Counted from the first letter of the stretch, positions 26,134 to 35,320 are shown. The stretch: DNA of 64,000 nucleotides from Sphingosinicella xenopeptidilytica (GCF_042676985.1 NZ_JBHTIK010000001.1:124001-188000); one strand, 5' to 3'. Program-made: numbers and translations. The notes: generated from the sequence alone by a model not told the origin.

Positions 26134-26808
26134 TCAGGCGTCTTCGTCGGTGTCGATGAGCAGCCAGTTGGGGTCTGCGGCACCAGTGTGGCGGCTGAAC
26201 GTCCAGACATCGTGCGACTGCACCGCGTCCGACAACGAGCCGCTGACGACGTTTCCGGCCTTGTCGCGCGTGACGGCGACGAGATCGGCATCGAAGCGCA
26301 GCGTCACCTCGGCCATGGCGCCGTGAAGCCGTGCGGCGACGATTTCGACCTTTTCGAGCGACACGAGCCGGTTTTCGAGCGTCAGCCCCTCCGCCTCGCG
26401 CGCGGCAATCGCTTCGGCGAACTGATCGGCGATATCATCGGAAACAAGATCGCGCAGCGCCTCGGCGTCGCCCTTCCAGAAGGCTTCGAGCACCATGCGA
26501 TACGCCGCCTTCGCGCCTTCGGCGAAACGCGGCGGATCGAACGTCGGGTCTGCGGCGGCGATCGCGTTCAGTGATTCCTTCAGCGCGGGCGACATGTCGG
26601 CGGGCAGATCGAGCGGCGCAGCGGGCGGCAGGTCGTAGCTGCCTGCACGCGGCGGCGTCTGCTGCTCCGCGGGGCTGCGGCGAACGACTTCGCCGGCGGG
26701 CTCTTCATGGCCGGTGCGGCGGCCAAGCACGCTCACCAGCCGAAGGGCGATGAACCCCGCGAGCATCGCCAGAACGACGATCTCGATCAGTCCGCTGCTG
26801 TCGCCCAT
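26134..26808 (-). CDS. Tim44/TimA-family putative adaptor protein
   Basis: A 224-residue protein with an N-terminal transmembrane helix (IEIVVLAMLAGFIALRLVSVLG), a short Pro-rich linker and a Tim44-like C-terminal domain (about 85-220). FDPPRFAEGAKAAYRMVLEAFWKGD and the final DVWTFSRH-ADPNWLLIDT are typical. Alphaproteobacterial TimA is the ancestor-like relative of mitochondrial Tim44. Here it is divergent from secB, which places two export-associated genes back to back. Confidence 0.9.
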   Translation of the reverse strand: MGDSSGLIEIVVLAMLAGFIALRLVSVLGRRTGHEEPAGEVVRRSPAEQQTPPRAGSYDLPPAAPLDLPADMSPALKESLNAIAAADPTFDPPRFAEGAKAAYRMVLEAFWKGDAEALRDLVSDDIADQFAEAIAAREAEGLTLENRLVSLEKVEIVAARLHGAMAEVTLRFDADLVAVTRDKAGNVVSGSLSDAVQSHDVWTFSRHTGAADPNWLLIDTDEDA

Positions 26809-27004
26809 AATTCTACCTTCAAGCGTCCCTTCAAACGCGTTTGCTTAACAGCGCCGCGCCGCACAGTCCACGCAGCTTAACCTGTTTTCGGTTAAGATAG
26901 GCTATTCCGAGCCGCATACAAGGAACAGCGCTGCCTTGCGCCGGTTCCATGTGCCTGCTAGCGAGCGCGCCGTATTCCTGTCCAACAGAATTGAGACCTG
27001 CATC

Positions 27005-27529
27005 ATGGCCGAGAACGAAACGGGCGACGAAGGCTACATCAATGGCAACGGCGGCGAAGCCCCGGCGGAAGCCCTGCCGCAGGTGAGCATCCTGGCGCAG
27101 TACGTGAAGGACCTGTCGTTCGAGAACCCGGGCGCGCCGCAGTCGCTGCAGCAGGGTGCGGGCCAGCCGAAGATCGAGATCAATGTCAACGTCGGCGTCC
27201 GCCAGCAGGGCGACAACGTCTACGAGGTGGAGCTGAAGCTCTCCGCGAACGCCACGTTTGAAAACGGCAAGACCGCCTTCATCACCGAGCTGCTCTACGG
27301 CGGCCTCTTCGGCCTGCAGAACGTGCCCGAGGAGCACCTTGAGCTGTTCCTCGTCGTCGAGGCACCGCGCCAGCTTTTCCCGTTCGCCCGCCGCATCTTC
27401 GCCGACGCGACGCGCGACGGCGGCTTCCCGCCGCTGATGCTCGACCCGATCGATTTCGCTCAGCTCTATTTCGCGCGCCAGCAGCAGGCGGAAGCGGCGG
27501 AGCAATCCGGCGAGATCGGGCACGCCTAA
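27005..27529 (+). CDS. secB: Protein-export chaperone SecB
   Basis: SecB binds unfolded preproteins and hands them to SecA. The 174-residue protein has an acidic N-terminus, the conserved SILAQYVKDLSFENPGAP block and VYEVELKLSANA. It continues with ITELLYGGLFGLQNVPEEH (close to the family's AGLF motif) and FPFARRIFADATRDGGFPPLMLDPIDF, split here for length. ATG 27005 (MAENETG) is preferred over an in-frame upstream start. It is followed by murJ after 25 bases. Confidence 0.96.
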   Translation: MAENETGDEGYINGNGGEAPAEALPQVSILAQYVKDLSFENPGAPQSLQQGAGQPKIEINVNVGVRQQGDNVYEVELKLSANATFENGKTAFITELLYGGLFGLQNVPEEHLELFLVVEAPRQLFPFARRIFADATRDGGFPPLMLDPIDFAQLYFARQQQAEAAEQSGEIGHA

Positions 27530-27554
27530 GAGGCCCGGGCGAGAGGACGCGCCC

Positions 27555-29117
27555 ATGTCGCTCGTCAAGAGCGTCGGCGTCATCGGAGGGCTGACCCTCG
27601 TCAGCCGCGTGTTCGGCTTTGCCCGCGATATGCTGCTTTCACGCCTGCTCGGTGCGGGCGCGGGGGCGGACGCCTTCTTCGTGGCGTTCAAGCTGCCCAA
27701 CATCTTCCGACGCCTGTTCGCGGAGGGCGCGTTCAGTGCGGCTTACGTGCCGATGTTCAGCAAGGAACTGCACGGGCCGGGCGGCATCCGCGCCGCCGAG
27801 CGCTTCTCGGCGAACGTGCTGTCCGTGTTTTTGCCGATCCTGCTGCTGTTCACGGCGCTGTTCGAGATCTTCATGCCCGGCGTCGTCTGGCTGATGGCGA
27901 GCGCCTACAAGGACGTGCCGGGCAAGTTCGAGCTGACCGTCGAGCTGACGCGAATCGCCTTTCCGTATCTGCTGCTCGTCAGCCTCGTGTCGCTGCTCTC
28001 GGGCGTGCTCAATTCGATGTCGAAGTTCGCCGCCGCCGCCGCCGCGCCGATTCTGCTCAACATCTGCCTGATCGGCGGCGTTCTGTTTTTCGGCAGCACC
28101 ACAGGCGACAGCGCGGAAACGGCGCGGGCGCTTGCAGTTTCGGTGAGCGTGGCGGGCGTCGTACAGTTCTTGTGGCTGCTGTGGGCGGTGCGCCGGGCGG
28201 GGCTGACCCTGCGGCTGCGTTGGCCGCGACTCGACCCCAAGGTGAAAGAACTCGGCCGCATCATCGTGCCTGCCACCTTCGGCGCAGGCATCTACCAGCT
28301 CTCGCAGCTGATCGACACATTCTTCGCGACGCGACTCGAAGAGGGCGCGATGAGCTTCCTGAACTATGCGGACCGGCTGAACCAGCTGCCGCTCGGCGTC
28401 GTCGGCATAGCGCTCGGCACCGCCATCCTGCCCGCGCTCAGCCGGCTCATCGCGCGCGAAGACGCGGACGGCGCGCAGAAACTGCAGGGCACGGCGGTCG
28501 AGCTTTCGATGCTGCTGACGCTGCCCGCCGCCGTGGCGCTCGCCGTCGCGGCGCATCCGATCGTCGAGGCGATCTTCCTCGGCGGGCGGTTCACGGCGGA
28601 GCATGTCGCCGTCACCTCGGGCGTGCTCATGGCGCTCGTCGCCGGGCTTCCCGCCTACGTGCTCATCAAGGTGCTGACGCCGGGCTTTTTCGCACGCGGC
28701 GACACGAAGACGCCGGTGAAGACCGCCGCGGCGGCGCTCACCTTCAACGTCGCCGTCATCCTCATCGTTATCGACCGCTTCGGCATCATCGGACTCGCGG
28801 CGGCAACCGCCGTTTCAAGCTGGTTCAACTGCGCGCTGCTCTACACGATCCTGCACCGGCGCGGGCACTTCACGCTGACCGGGGACGTGATCCTGCGCGT
28901 CGGCAAGCAGCTTGTCGCCGCACTCGTGATGGCCGCAGGGCTCTGGTGGGTGACGAACGCGCTCGGCGCGTCCTTCACGGGCGGCGCGCTCGCACGCGCG
29001 GGCGCACTGACGGCAGTTGTTCTGACCGGGGCGGGGCTCTATTTCGGGACGCTGTGGGCGATCGGCGGCTTCCACCACGAACACCTCGCCAAGCTCAGGC
29101 GCGGCAACGGCGCTTGA
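27555..29117 (+). CDS. murJ: Lipid II flippase MurJ (MviN)
   Basis: MurJ flips the peptidoglycan precursor lipid II across the inner membrane. The 520-residue protein has the expected fourteen or so hydrophobic segments. MurJ landmarks include LTLVSRVFGFARDMLLSRLLG at the N-terminus, FKLPNIFRRLFAEGAFSAAYVP with the essential arginines (broken for length), and GFFARGDTKTPVK in the second half. ATG 27555 follows GAGAGGA. It lies between secB and trpS. Confidence 0.95.
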   Translation: MSLVKSVGVIGGLTLVSRVFGFARDMLLSRLLGAGAGADAFFVAFKLPNIFRRLFAEGAFSAAYVPMFSKELHGPGGIRAAERFSANVLSVFLPILLLFTALFEIFMPGVVWLMASAYKDVPGKFELTVELTRIAFPYLLLVSLVSLLSGVLNSMSKFAAAAAAPILLNICLIGGVLFFGSTTGDSAETARALAVSVSVAGVVQFLWLLWAVRRAGLTLRLRWPRLDPKVKELGRIIVPATFGAGIYQLSQLIDTFFATRLEEGAMSFLNYADRLNQLPLGVVGIALGTAILPALSRLIAREDADGAQKLQGTAVELSMLLTLPAAVALAVAAHPIVEAIFLGGRFTAEHVAVTSGVLMALVAGLPAYVLIKVLTPGFFARGDTKTPVKTAAAALTFNVAVILIVIDRFGIIGLAAATAVSSWFNCALLYTILHRRGHFTLTGDVILRVGKQLVAALVMAAGLWWVTNALGASFTGGALARAGALTAVVLTGAGLYFGTLWAIGGFHHEHLAKLRRGNGA

Positions 29118-29152
29118 CCTGTGACCCAAGCGGGGCCTAACGGCGGCGCGCT

Positions 29153-30163
29153 ATGACACAGACTTTCGCACCCCGCGTCTTTTCCGGCATCCAGCCGACC
29201 GGCAACCTGCACCTTGGCAATTACCTCGGCGCGATCCGCAACTGGGTGGACATGCAGCACCAGCACGAATGCGTCTATTGCATCGTGGACCTGCACGCGA
29301 TCACGCTGTGGCAAGACCCCGAAGCGCTGCGCAAGGGCATCCACGAGATGGCCGCCGCGCTGCTCGCGAGCGGCATCGATCCCGACCGCGCCGTGCTGTT
29401 CAACCAGAGCCAGGTGCACATGCACGCCGAGCTCTGCTGGATCCTGATGTGCACCGCGCGCATGGGCTGGATGCAGCGCATGACGCAGTTCAAGGAAAAG
29501 TCGGGCAAGGACAAGGAAGGCGCTTCCGTCGGCCTGTTCGGCTATCCCGTGCTGCAGGCCGCCGACATCCTCGGCTACAAGGCGACGCACGTGCCGGTGG
29601 GCGAAGACCAGAAGCAGCACCTCGAACTCTCCCGCGACATCGCGCAGAAGTTCAACACCGACTACGGCGTCGAGCTGTTCCCGCTTCCCGAGCCCGTGAT
29701 CCAGGGCCCGGCGACGCGCGTGATGTCGCTGCGCGACGGCACCGCGAAGATGTCGAAATCCGACCCTTCGGACATGAGCCGCATCAACCTTGCCGACGAC
29801 GCCGACGCCATCGCGCAGAAGATCAAGAAGGCGAAGACGGACCCCGAGCCGCTGCCCGGCGGTATCGCGGGGCTTGAGTCGCGGCCCGAGGCGCGGAACC
29901 TCGTTTCGATCTACGCGGCGCTTGCCGGAACGAGCGCGCAGGCCGTGCTCACGGAGTTCGAGGGCAAGGGCTTCGGCGCGTTCAAGCCCGCACTCGCCGA
30001 TCTCACGGTGAGCGTGCTGGCGCCGATCGCCGCGCGTTTCCGCGAACTTTGCGCCGATCCCGGCCATCTCGACGCCGTGCTCGCGAAGGGCGCGGCGCGC
30101 GCCGACGCGATCGCGGCACCGGTGCTCGCGGAGGTGAAACGGACGGTTGGGTTTCTCGGCTGA
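29153..30163 (+). CDS. trpS: Tryptophanyl-tRNA synthetase
   Basis: A class I aminoacyl-tRNA synthetase that charges tRNA-Trp. At 336 residues it is a normal bacterial TrpRS. The HIGH-type motif is TGNLHLGNYLGAI near residue 16 and the KMSKS loop is AKMSKSDPSD near residue 197. VGEDQKQHLELSRDIAQKFN is also characteristic. It starts at ATG 29153, 35 bases after the murJ stop. Confidence 0.97.
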   Translation: MTQTFAPRVFSGIQPTGNLHLGNYLGAIRNWVDMQHQHECVYCIVDLHAITLWQDPEALRKGIHEMAAALLASGIDPDRAVLFNQSQVHMHAELCWILMCTARMGWMQRMTQFKEKSGKDKEGASVGLFGYPVLQAADILGYKATHVPVGEDQKQHLELSRDIAQKFNTDYGVELFPLPEPVIQGPATRVMSLRDGTAKMSKSDPSDMSRINLADDADAIAQKIKKAKTDPEPLPGGIAGLESRPEARNLVSIYAALAGTSAQAVLTEFEGKGFGAFKPALADLTVSVLAPIAARFRELCADPGHLDAVLAKGAARADAIAAPVLAEVKRTVGFLG

Positions 30164-30254
30164 GGGCTTTGAAAATTCAGGGATCGTTCAGCCGCGCACA
30201 TGCACTATATAGATATGGCGTGGGTGCGAACGAGAAAGCCCGTAGGTGAATAAC

Positions 30255-30911
30255 ATGAAACTGCCGAAGATCCTGTTGTCGCTGGGGCTGCTGGCGCTGG
30301 TTGCCGCCTGCACGACGCCCTTCACTGCCGATGTTTCCCGCTTCCAGCGCCTGCCGGCGCCGTCGGGCGAGAGCTTCACGATCGAGGCGCGCGACGCCGA
30401 GCGATCGGGCGGGCTCGAGTTCGCGCAATATGCGTCGTACGTCGAGAACAGACTGGTCCAGCAGGGCTATCAGCGCGCCGCTTCGCCCGAAGCGGCGACG
30501 CTCGTCGTCAAGCTCGACTACGGCGTCAACGACGGCCGCGAGAAGGTCGATACCCGCTATACCGGTTTCGGCGCGGGCTACGGCGGATGGGGCGGATGGG
30601 GCTGGCCCTATTACAGCCGCTATCGCTATCATCCCTATTACTGGGGCTCGTTCTACGATCCGTTCTGGGGTCCGGGCTTCGGCGGCGGCACGGAAGTTTA
30701 CAGCTACACCGTCTACCGCTCGTTCCTGGACATGGACATCGTCCGCAAGAACGGCGCACCGGTGTTCGAGGGCCGCGCCGAGGCGACGACACGCTCGTCC
30801 GACCTCACCAAGCTGGTGCCCAACCTCGTCGAGGCCATGTTCTCGGGCTTCCCGGGCAACTCCGGGCAGACCGTGCGCGTGAAGATCGACCAGAAAAAAA
30901 GCGGCTACTGA
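30255..30911 (+). CDS. DUF4136 lipoprotein with an aromatic-glycine tract
   Basis: A 218-residue lipoprotein with a signal peptide ending in ALVAAC. The fold matches DUF4136: FTADVSRFQRLP near the start, then VENRLVQQGYQRA and a closing region with LTKLVPNLVEAMFSGFPG. In the middle (about residues 98-145) is a striking run rich in Gly, Trp and Tyr. ATG 30255 is favoured over GTG 30246 because AGGTG lies seven bases before it. A strong hairpin follows the stop. Function unknown; probably outer-membrane associated. Confidence 0.8.
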   Translation: MKLPKILLSLGLLALVAACTTPFTADVSRFQRLPAPSGESFTIEARDAERSGGLEFAQYASYVENRLVQQGYQRAASPEAATLVVKLDYGVNDGREKVDTRYTGFGAGYGGWGGWGWPYYSRYRYHPYYWGSFYDPFWGPGFGGGTEVYSYTVYRSFLDMDIVRKNGAPVFEGRAEATTRSSDLTKLVPNLVEAMFSGFPGNSGQTVRVKIDQKKSGY

Positions 30912-30917
30912 GCGTTC

Positions 30918-30949
30918 GCGCTGCGACAGGGTTCACCCTATCGCAGCGC
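30918..30949 (+). terminator. Hairpin terminator after the DUF4136 gene
   Basis: A nine-bp outer stem (30918-30926 with 30941-30949) and a four-bp inner stem (30928-30931 with 30936-30939) are separated by one C/A mismatch around a TTCA loop. There is no T-run, so termination efficiency is uncertain. Confidence 0.6.
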
Positions 30950-31002
30950 CTCGCACCCAAAACCGGTTCCCACTCTTGCCCGCGATGTTCTAAGAACAGC
31001 GC

Positions 31003-31953
31003 GTGGGTATATTCGACATCTTCCGCCGCCAGACGGTGAACCCCGTCACTGCCGCCAGCACCGATACGGGCGGCACCAGTCTGATCGGGCGGCTCGCGGC
31101 GATTCCGCGCTGGATGCTGCTGATCCTCGGCGCGTTCTTCGCGGCGATCCTCTACTGGGGCGTCCTCGGCAGCCTGCTGTCGGACACGCGCGCCGATCTT
31201 ACCGTACGCCCCGACACGACGGTGCTGCCGCCGGGCGGAAGCGTTGCGGTCGCGACGGCCGCGATGCTGCTCGATCGGGCGCTGGACAAGGGCTGGACAC
31301 CGAATGACAGCCTGCTGCGCCCCACGGGCCTGCTCGAAGACATGCCCGCCTTCCAGCGCGGGCAACATTCAGCGATCAGCGCGTTCGTCGCCAGCTTCGA
31401 CCAGGGCGTGGGCGGCGACCCCGAACTCAGCGAAGCGGCGGACGCGCTCAAGACGCCGCCGGAGCGTGGCTGGCTGCACGGCGACTTCCCCTTCATCGGC
31501 GGCTCCGCCGAAGGCCGCTACCGCGACGCGGTGAATGCGCTTGCGCGCTATAACCGCGCGGTTGCCGAAAGCGATGCGCCGGGCGAGGGCGATGCGCGCC
31601 AACTCCGGCTCGCGCTGCTCAGCCTTCACGCCGCGCTTGGCGAGGAGGCCGGCGCGGTCGATCGCATGATCGACGACAGCCGCGTGGGCAGTGCCGACGC
31701 GCAGTTCAGCGAGGTGCGCGGCGCCGCTTATGCCGCCGCCATGCTGATGCGCGGACTGCGCGAGGATTTCGGCACCACGATCGGCCAGCGCCAGCTTGCC
31801 GCGACGTGGGCCGAAACGACGGAGGCACTGGATGCCGTTTCCGGAAAACGCCCGACGTTCGGCGTCGGCCGACAAGATCTCGTCGAGCAGGGCTATTTTC
31901 TGATGCGCGCGCGCGAATCGCTGCGCACGCTTGCGGCGGGCCTCGCACGATGA
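31003..31953 (+). CDS. DUF2333-family protein
   Basis: A 316-residue protein with one N-terminal transmembrane helix (MLLILGAFFAAILYWGVLG, about 38-56). The rest is periplasmic and fits DUF2333, with KGWTPNDSLLRPTGLLEDMPAFQ and GWLHGDFPFIG segments. The GTG at 31003 begins MGIFDIFRRQ. Its stop overlaps the start of the universal stress gene (ATGA). No function is known for the family. Confidence 0.78.
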   Translation: MGIFDIFRRQTVNPVTAASTDTGGTSLIGRLAAIPRWMLLILGAFFAAILYWGVLGSLLSDTRADLTVRPDTTVLPPGGSVAVATAAMLLDRALDKGWTPNDSLLRPTGLLEDMPAFQRGQHSAISAFVASFDQGVGGDPELSEAADALKTPPERGWLHGDFPFIGGSAEGRYRDAVNALARYNRAVAESDAPGEGDARQLRLALLSLHAALGEEAGAVDRMIDDSRVGSADAQFSEVRGAAYAAAMLMRGLREDFGTTIGQRQLAATWAETTEALDAVSGKRPTFGVGRQDLVEQGYFLMRARESLRTLAAGLAR

Positions 31954-32408
31954 CGATGCCCAACTACCTCGTCGTCGTCGACAACACCGACGAATCGGCA
32001 CTTGCCATGCGCTATGCCGCACTCCGCGCGAAGATGACCGGCGGCAACATCATGCTTGCGCATGTCGTTCCCAAGCCCGAGTTCCTGCTTTCCGGGGGGC
32101 TTCAGGACATGATCGCCGCCGAGGCGCAGGAAGCCGCCGAAGCGCTGCTGAGCCGCAAGGCCGACGAGGTGATGGCGCTTTCGGGCCAGCGCGCGGCGCT
32201 CATCATCCGTGAGGGCAAGGCCGTGGACGAAGTCAGCCAGATGCTGACCGAGAACAATGTTCACGCGCTGATCCTGGGCGCGGCCGCGAAAGACGCGCCG
32301 GGGCCGCTCGTCAGCCACTTCTCGGGCGAGCGCGCGGGCAACCTTCCGTGCGTGGTGGTGATCGTGCCCGGCGGGCTCGATCCGGACGCGATCGACCGTC
32401 TGGCTTGA
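31950..32408 (+). CDS. Universal stress protein (UspA family)
   Basis: A 152-residue single-domain UspA protein. The opening YLVVVDNTDESALAMRYAAL and the ALILGAA-KDAPGPL-HFSGERAGNLPCVVVIVP region form the expected nucleotide-binding fold, although the usual G-x-x-G-x-9-G is degenerate. ATG 31950 overlaps the previous stop, so it is co-translated with the DUF2333 protein. nfuA follows after 67 bases. Confidence 0.85.
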   Translation: MTMPNYLVVVDNTDESALAMRYAALRAKMTGGNIMLAHVVPKPEFLLSGGLQDMIAAEAQEAAEALLSRKADEVMALSGQRAALIIREGKAVDEVSQMLTENNVHALILGAAAKDAPGPLVSHFSGERAGNLPCVVVIVPGGLDPDAIDRLA

Positions 32409-32475
32409 TCCCGCGGCCAAGGCACGCCACATGAGGCGGGTATCAGGATAGGACACCTTCCCAAGGACGCCCAGC

Positions 32476-33033
32476 ATGTTCATCGAAACCCAGGCCACAC
32501 CCAACCCCGCGACCGTGAAGTTCCTTCCGGGCCGCGCCGTGATGCCTTCGGGAACCATCGATTTCGGTTCGCCCGAAGCCGCCGAAGCCTCGCCGCTCGC
32601 AAGCGCGCTCTTCACGCTTGGTGATGTTTCCGGCGTGTTCCTGGGCAGCGACTTCATCTCGGTGACGCGCGCCGAGGGCGGCAGCGAATGGCGCGAGCTG
32701 AAGCCGCAGGTGCTCGGAATCATCGTCGATCATTTCGCGAGCGGCGCGCCGCTGCTGAACGAAGCCGCTGCTGCTGAAGCCGAAATCGAGGATGATCCCG
32801 AAACGGCGGACATCGTCGTGCAGATCAAGGACCTGCTGGAAACGCGCATCCGCCCCGCAGTCGCGAACGATGGCGGCGACATCATCTACAAGGGCTTCCG
32901 CGAAGGCGTCGTCTACCTGCAGATGCAGGGCGCCTGCTCGGGCTGCCCGTCTTCAACGGCGACGCTGAAGAACGGCATCGAAAACCTTCTGAAATATTAT
33001 GTGCCTGAAGTAACGGACGTCCGCGCCGTCTGA
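32476..33033 (+). CDS. NifU/NfuA-like Fe-S cluster carrier
   Basis: A 185-residue Fe-S carrier. The N-terminal Nfu_N domain (MFIETQATPNPATVKFLPG) is followed by a Glu-rich linker and the NifU C-terminal domain, with RPAVANDGGDIIYKGF and the cluster-binding Cys-x-x-Cys in GACSGCPSSTATLKNGIE. It is the type found in alphaproteobacteria and mitochondria (Nfu1). It would work downstream of the SUF system whose sufB lies at the left edge of the window. Confidence 0.92.
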   Translation: MFIETQATPNPATVKFLPGRAVMPSGTIDFGSPEAAEASPLASALFTLGDVSGVFLGSDFISVTRAEGGSEWRELKPQVLGIIVDHFASGAPLLNEAAAAEAEIEDDPETADIVVQIKDLLETRIRPAVANDGGDIIYKGFREGVVYLQMQGACSGCPSSTATLKNGIENLLKYYVPEVTDVRAV

Positions 33034-33065
33034 CGGATGCGGCCGCGATAAAACAGGGAGTCCCC

Positions 33066-33659
33066 ATGACCGATCATCTGCTGAGCGACCGCGACCTCGA
33101 CCTTATCCTCCGCAGCGCGAGGACGCACAACGACTGGTCCGACCGCGCGGTCAGCGACGTGCAGCTGCGCGCCATCTACGACCTGATGCGCATGGGGCCG
33201 ACGTCGGCGAACTGCAGCCCCGCGCGAATCGTGTTCGCGAAAACCGCAGAAGCCCGCGAAAAGCTCGCCGCCTGTGCGTCCGGCACCAACGGAGCCAAGA
33301 TCCGGCAGGCGCCGGTGACCGCGATTATCGGCATGGACATGAAGTTCTACGACCAGCTCCCCAAGCTGTTCCCGCACACCGATGCGCGCGCCTGGTTCAC
33401 GAGCAACGAGGCACTCGTTCGCGAAACCGCGTTCCGCAATTCGTCGCTGCAGGGCGCGTATTTCCTTATCGCGGCGCGCGCGATCGGGCTCAACTGCGGG
33501 CCGATGTCGGGCTTCGACAAGGCGAAGGTCGATGCGGCCTTCTTTGCGGGTACCGACATCGAGACGAACTTCATCTGCTCGATCGGCTACGGCACCGAGA
33601 AGAACCTGTTCCCGCGCAGCCCGCGCCTGTCGTTCGAAGAGGCCGCGTCCATCATCTGA
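33066..33659 (+). CDS. Malonic semialdehyde reductase-type nitroreductase (RutE/HadB-like)
   Basis: A 197-residue flavin reductase of the nitroreductase superfamily. RTHNDWSDRAVSD, MGPTSANCSPARIVF and LQGAYFLIAARAIGLNCGPMSGFD are the hallmarks of the RutE subgroup, which reduces 3-hydroxypropionate-semialdehyde-type aldehydes or nitroaromatics. No other rut pyrimidine-degradation gene is nearby, so the physiological role is open. The TGA overlaps the ATG of tsaB by one base (TGATG). Confidence 0.87.
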   Translation: MTDHLLSDRDLDLILRSARTHNDWSDRAVSDVQLRAIYDLMRMGPTSANCSPARIVFAKTAEAREKLAACASGTNGAKIRQAPVTAIIGMDMKFYDQLPKLFPHTDARAWFTSNEALVRETAFRNSSLQGAYFLIAARAIGLNCGPMSGFDKAKVDAAFFAGTDIETNFICSIGYGTEKNLFPRSPRLSFEEAASII

Positions 33660-34273
33660 TGCTGCTCGCGATCGAAACCGGCACCGCCGCCTGTTCGGTC
33701 GCGATGATCGACGGGACAACCATCGTTGCAGCGCGGCACGAGATCATCGGCCGCGGCCATGCCGAGCGGCTCGTCCCGCTTGTCGAGGCGGTGCTTGCCG
33801 AGGCGGGCGAGCGCCCGCGCGCCATCGCCGTTGACGTGGGGCCGGGCAGTTTCACGGGGCTTCGCGTCGGCATCGCCGCGGCGCGGGGTTTCGGGCTCGT
33901 CTGGGCTGTGCCGGTTTACGGCTATTCATCGACGGTGCTGGTCGCAGCGAGCGTGCTTGCCGCGCACGATGCCGCGCCTCTCACTGTCGCGATGGACGCC
34001 GGGCGCGGCGAGGTGTTCGTGCAAACCTTCGATCGGGAGCTGAAACCGGCTGCGCCCGCCGCCGCACGACCGGTCGCCGCCGCGGCCACCGCATACGAAG
34101 GTGCTCTGGCAGGAACGGGTGCGCCGTTGCTGAGAGCGGCCGGCAGCACGGCGATGATCGTCTCCGAGACACCGCCCGACGCACGGGATGTGAGGCTGCT
34201 GCCGGCCGAACTCCGCAGCTTGCCGCCGACGCCGCTCTACGTACGCGCGCCCGACGCGAAGCTGCCCGCATGA
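33659..34273 (+). CDS. tsaB: TsaB, tRNA threonylcarbamoyladenosine subunit
   Basis: TsaB is the non-catalytic partner of TsaD in making the t6A modification of tRNA. The 204-residue protein has the ASKHA-fold start LLAIETGTAACSVAMID, HAERLVPLVEAVLAEAG and VDVGPGSFTGLRVGIAAARGF, all standard. It is sandwiched between the nitroreductase (one-base overlap) and rimI (four-base overlap), the common tsaB-rimI pairing. Confidence 0.95.
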   Translation: MLLAIETGTAACSVAMIDGTTIVAARHEIIGRGHAERLVPLVEAVLAEAGERPRAIAVDVGPGSFTGLRVGIAAARGFGLVWAVPVYGYSSTVLVAASVLAAHDAAPLTVAMDAGRGEVFVQTFDRELKPAAPAAARPVAAAATAYEGALAGTGAPLLRAAGSTAMIVSETPPDARDVRLLPAELRSLPPTPLYVRAPDAKLPA

Positions 34274-34728
34274 GTCACTACCGTGCCGTGACGATCGACG
34301 ACGTGCCCGCGCTCGCGGCGCTGATGTCGCGCGCGTTCGATCCGCAGTATGGCGAGGGCTGGAACGGGAGCCAGCTGCTCGGTACGCTCGCAATGTCCGG
34401 CACGCGCGCCGAAATGGCGGTTGCGGACGGCGTACCCGCCGGTTTCGCGTTGACGCGCCTTGCCGCCGAGGATTGCGAGCTTCTGCTGATCGCGGTTGAC
34501 CCCTTGCGCAGCGGGCGGGGTATCGGAACAGAATTGCTGAGAAGATCAATTGATCTTGCGAAACACGCGCAGGTTCAGCGCATGTTTCTGGAAGTCCGCA
34601 CCGGCAACAGTGCTGCACGCGGGCTTTATGAACGCCACGGATTTATCTGTGTCGGACAGAGAAAAGATTATTATGTGGGTGAGAATCATTTGCGCTTTGA
34701 CGCAATGACCATGGCGCTAGTGCTTTAG
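34270..34728 (+). CDS. rimI: RimI-type ribosomal-protein alanine N-acetyltransferase
   Basis: A 152-residue GNAT acetyltransferase. The acetyl-CoA loop is DPLRSGRGIGTELLRRSI, followed by MFLEVRTGNSAARGLYERHGF and RKDYYVG, which are RimI signatures. RimI acetylates the N-terminal alanine of ribosomal protein S18. Its ATG overlaps the tsaB stop. The following gap (102 bases) is noticeably AT-rich and leads to mucR. Confidence 0.92.
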   Translation: MSHYRAVTIDDVPALAALMSRAFDPQYGEGWNGSQLLGTLAMSGTRAEMAVADGVPAGFALTRLAAEDCELLLIAVDPLRSGRGIGTELLRRSIDLAKHAQVQRMFLEVRTGNSAARGLYERHGFICVGQRKDYYVGENHLRFDAMTMALVL

Positions 34729-34830
34729 ATATTCCGTATTCTCGCAAACCGCGTTAAATCTTGCGAAAAACATCCAAACGCTACATAAAACCAGACACCA
34801 ACAACAAAATGGTCGGGGTCATCGGGTCTT

Positions 34831-35250
34831 ATGAACGAACATAGCGATAATCATCAGGAGCTGCTTGCGTTGACGGCGGACATCGTGTCGTCGCACGTGG
34901 CAAACAATACGGTGGCGGTTTCGGACCTGCCGAACCTGATTGAAAACATCTATTCGACACTGGCGAAGCTTGGCGGGGTGGTGGAACCTGCGAAGCCGAA
35001 GCAGGAGCCTGCGGTTTCTGTTCGCGCGTCGATAAAGCCGGACTACATCATCTGTCTTGAGGACGGCAAGAAGCTGAAAATGCTGAAGCGCCACCTCATG
35101 ACGCACTACAACATGACCCCGGACGAGTATCGCGCGAAGTGGAATCTTCCCGCAGACTATCCGATGGTCGCCCCCAACTATGCGCTGCAGCGCCAGGCGC
35201 TCGCCAAGAAAATCGGTCTTGGCACCAAGCGCACCGGCAAGCGCAAGTAG
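34831..35250 (+). CDS. mucR: MucR/Ros-family zinc-finger regulator
   Basis: A 139-residue regulator of the alphaproteobacterial MucR/Ros family. Residues about 1-50 form an oligomerisation region. The zinc finger has Cys-x-x-Asp in IICLEDGKK and two histidines in LKRHLMTHYNMTPDEYRAKW, the Ros ligand set. MucR binds AT-rich DNA and controls surface polysaccharides, motility and cell cycle genes in relatives. The AT-rich 100-base segment just upstream would suit autoregulation. A perfect terminator hairpin follows. Confidence 0.93.
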   Translation: MNEHSDNHQELLALTADIVSSHVANNTVAVSDLPNLIENIYSTLAKLGGVVEPAKPKQEPAVSVRASIKPDYIICLEDGKKLKMLKRHLMTHYNMTPDEYRAKWNLPADYPMVAPNYALQRQALAKKIGLGTKRTGKRK

Positions 35251-35272
35251 CCCCGCGCGGCAACGTCAAATG

Positions 35273-35303
35273 AACAGGGACGGACTTGTCCGTCCCTGTT
35301 TCC
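35273..35303 (+). terminator. Terminator after mucR
   Basis: A perfect 12-bp stem (35273-35284 with 35289-35300) with a CTTG loop lies 22 bases after the mucR stop and ends in TTT-like bases. Its arms are AACAGGGACGGA and TCCGTCCCTGTT. It separates mucR from fur. Confidence 0.8.
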
Positions 35304-35320
35304 GTGCCTAAACTCCCATC

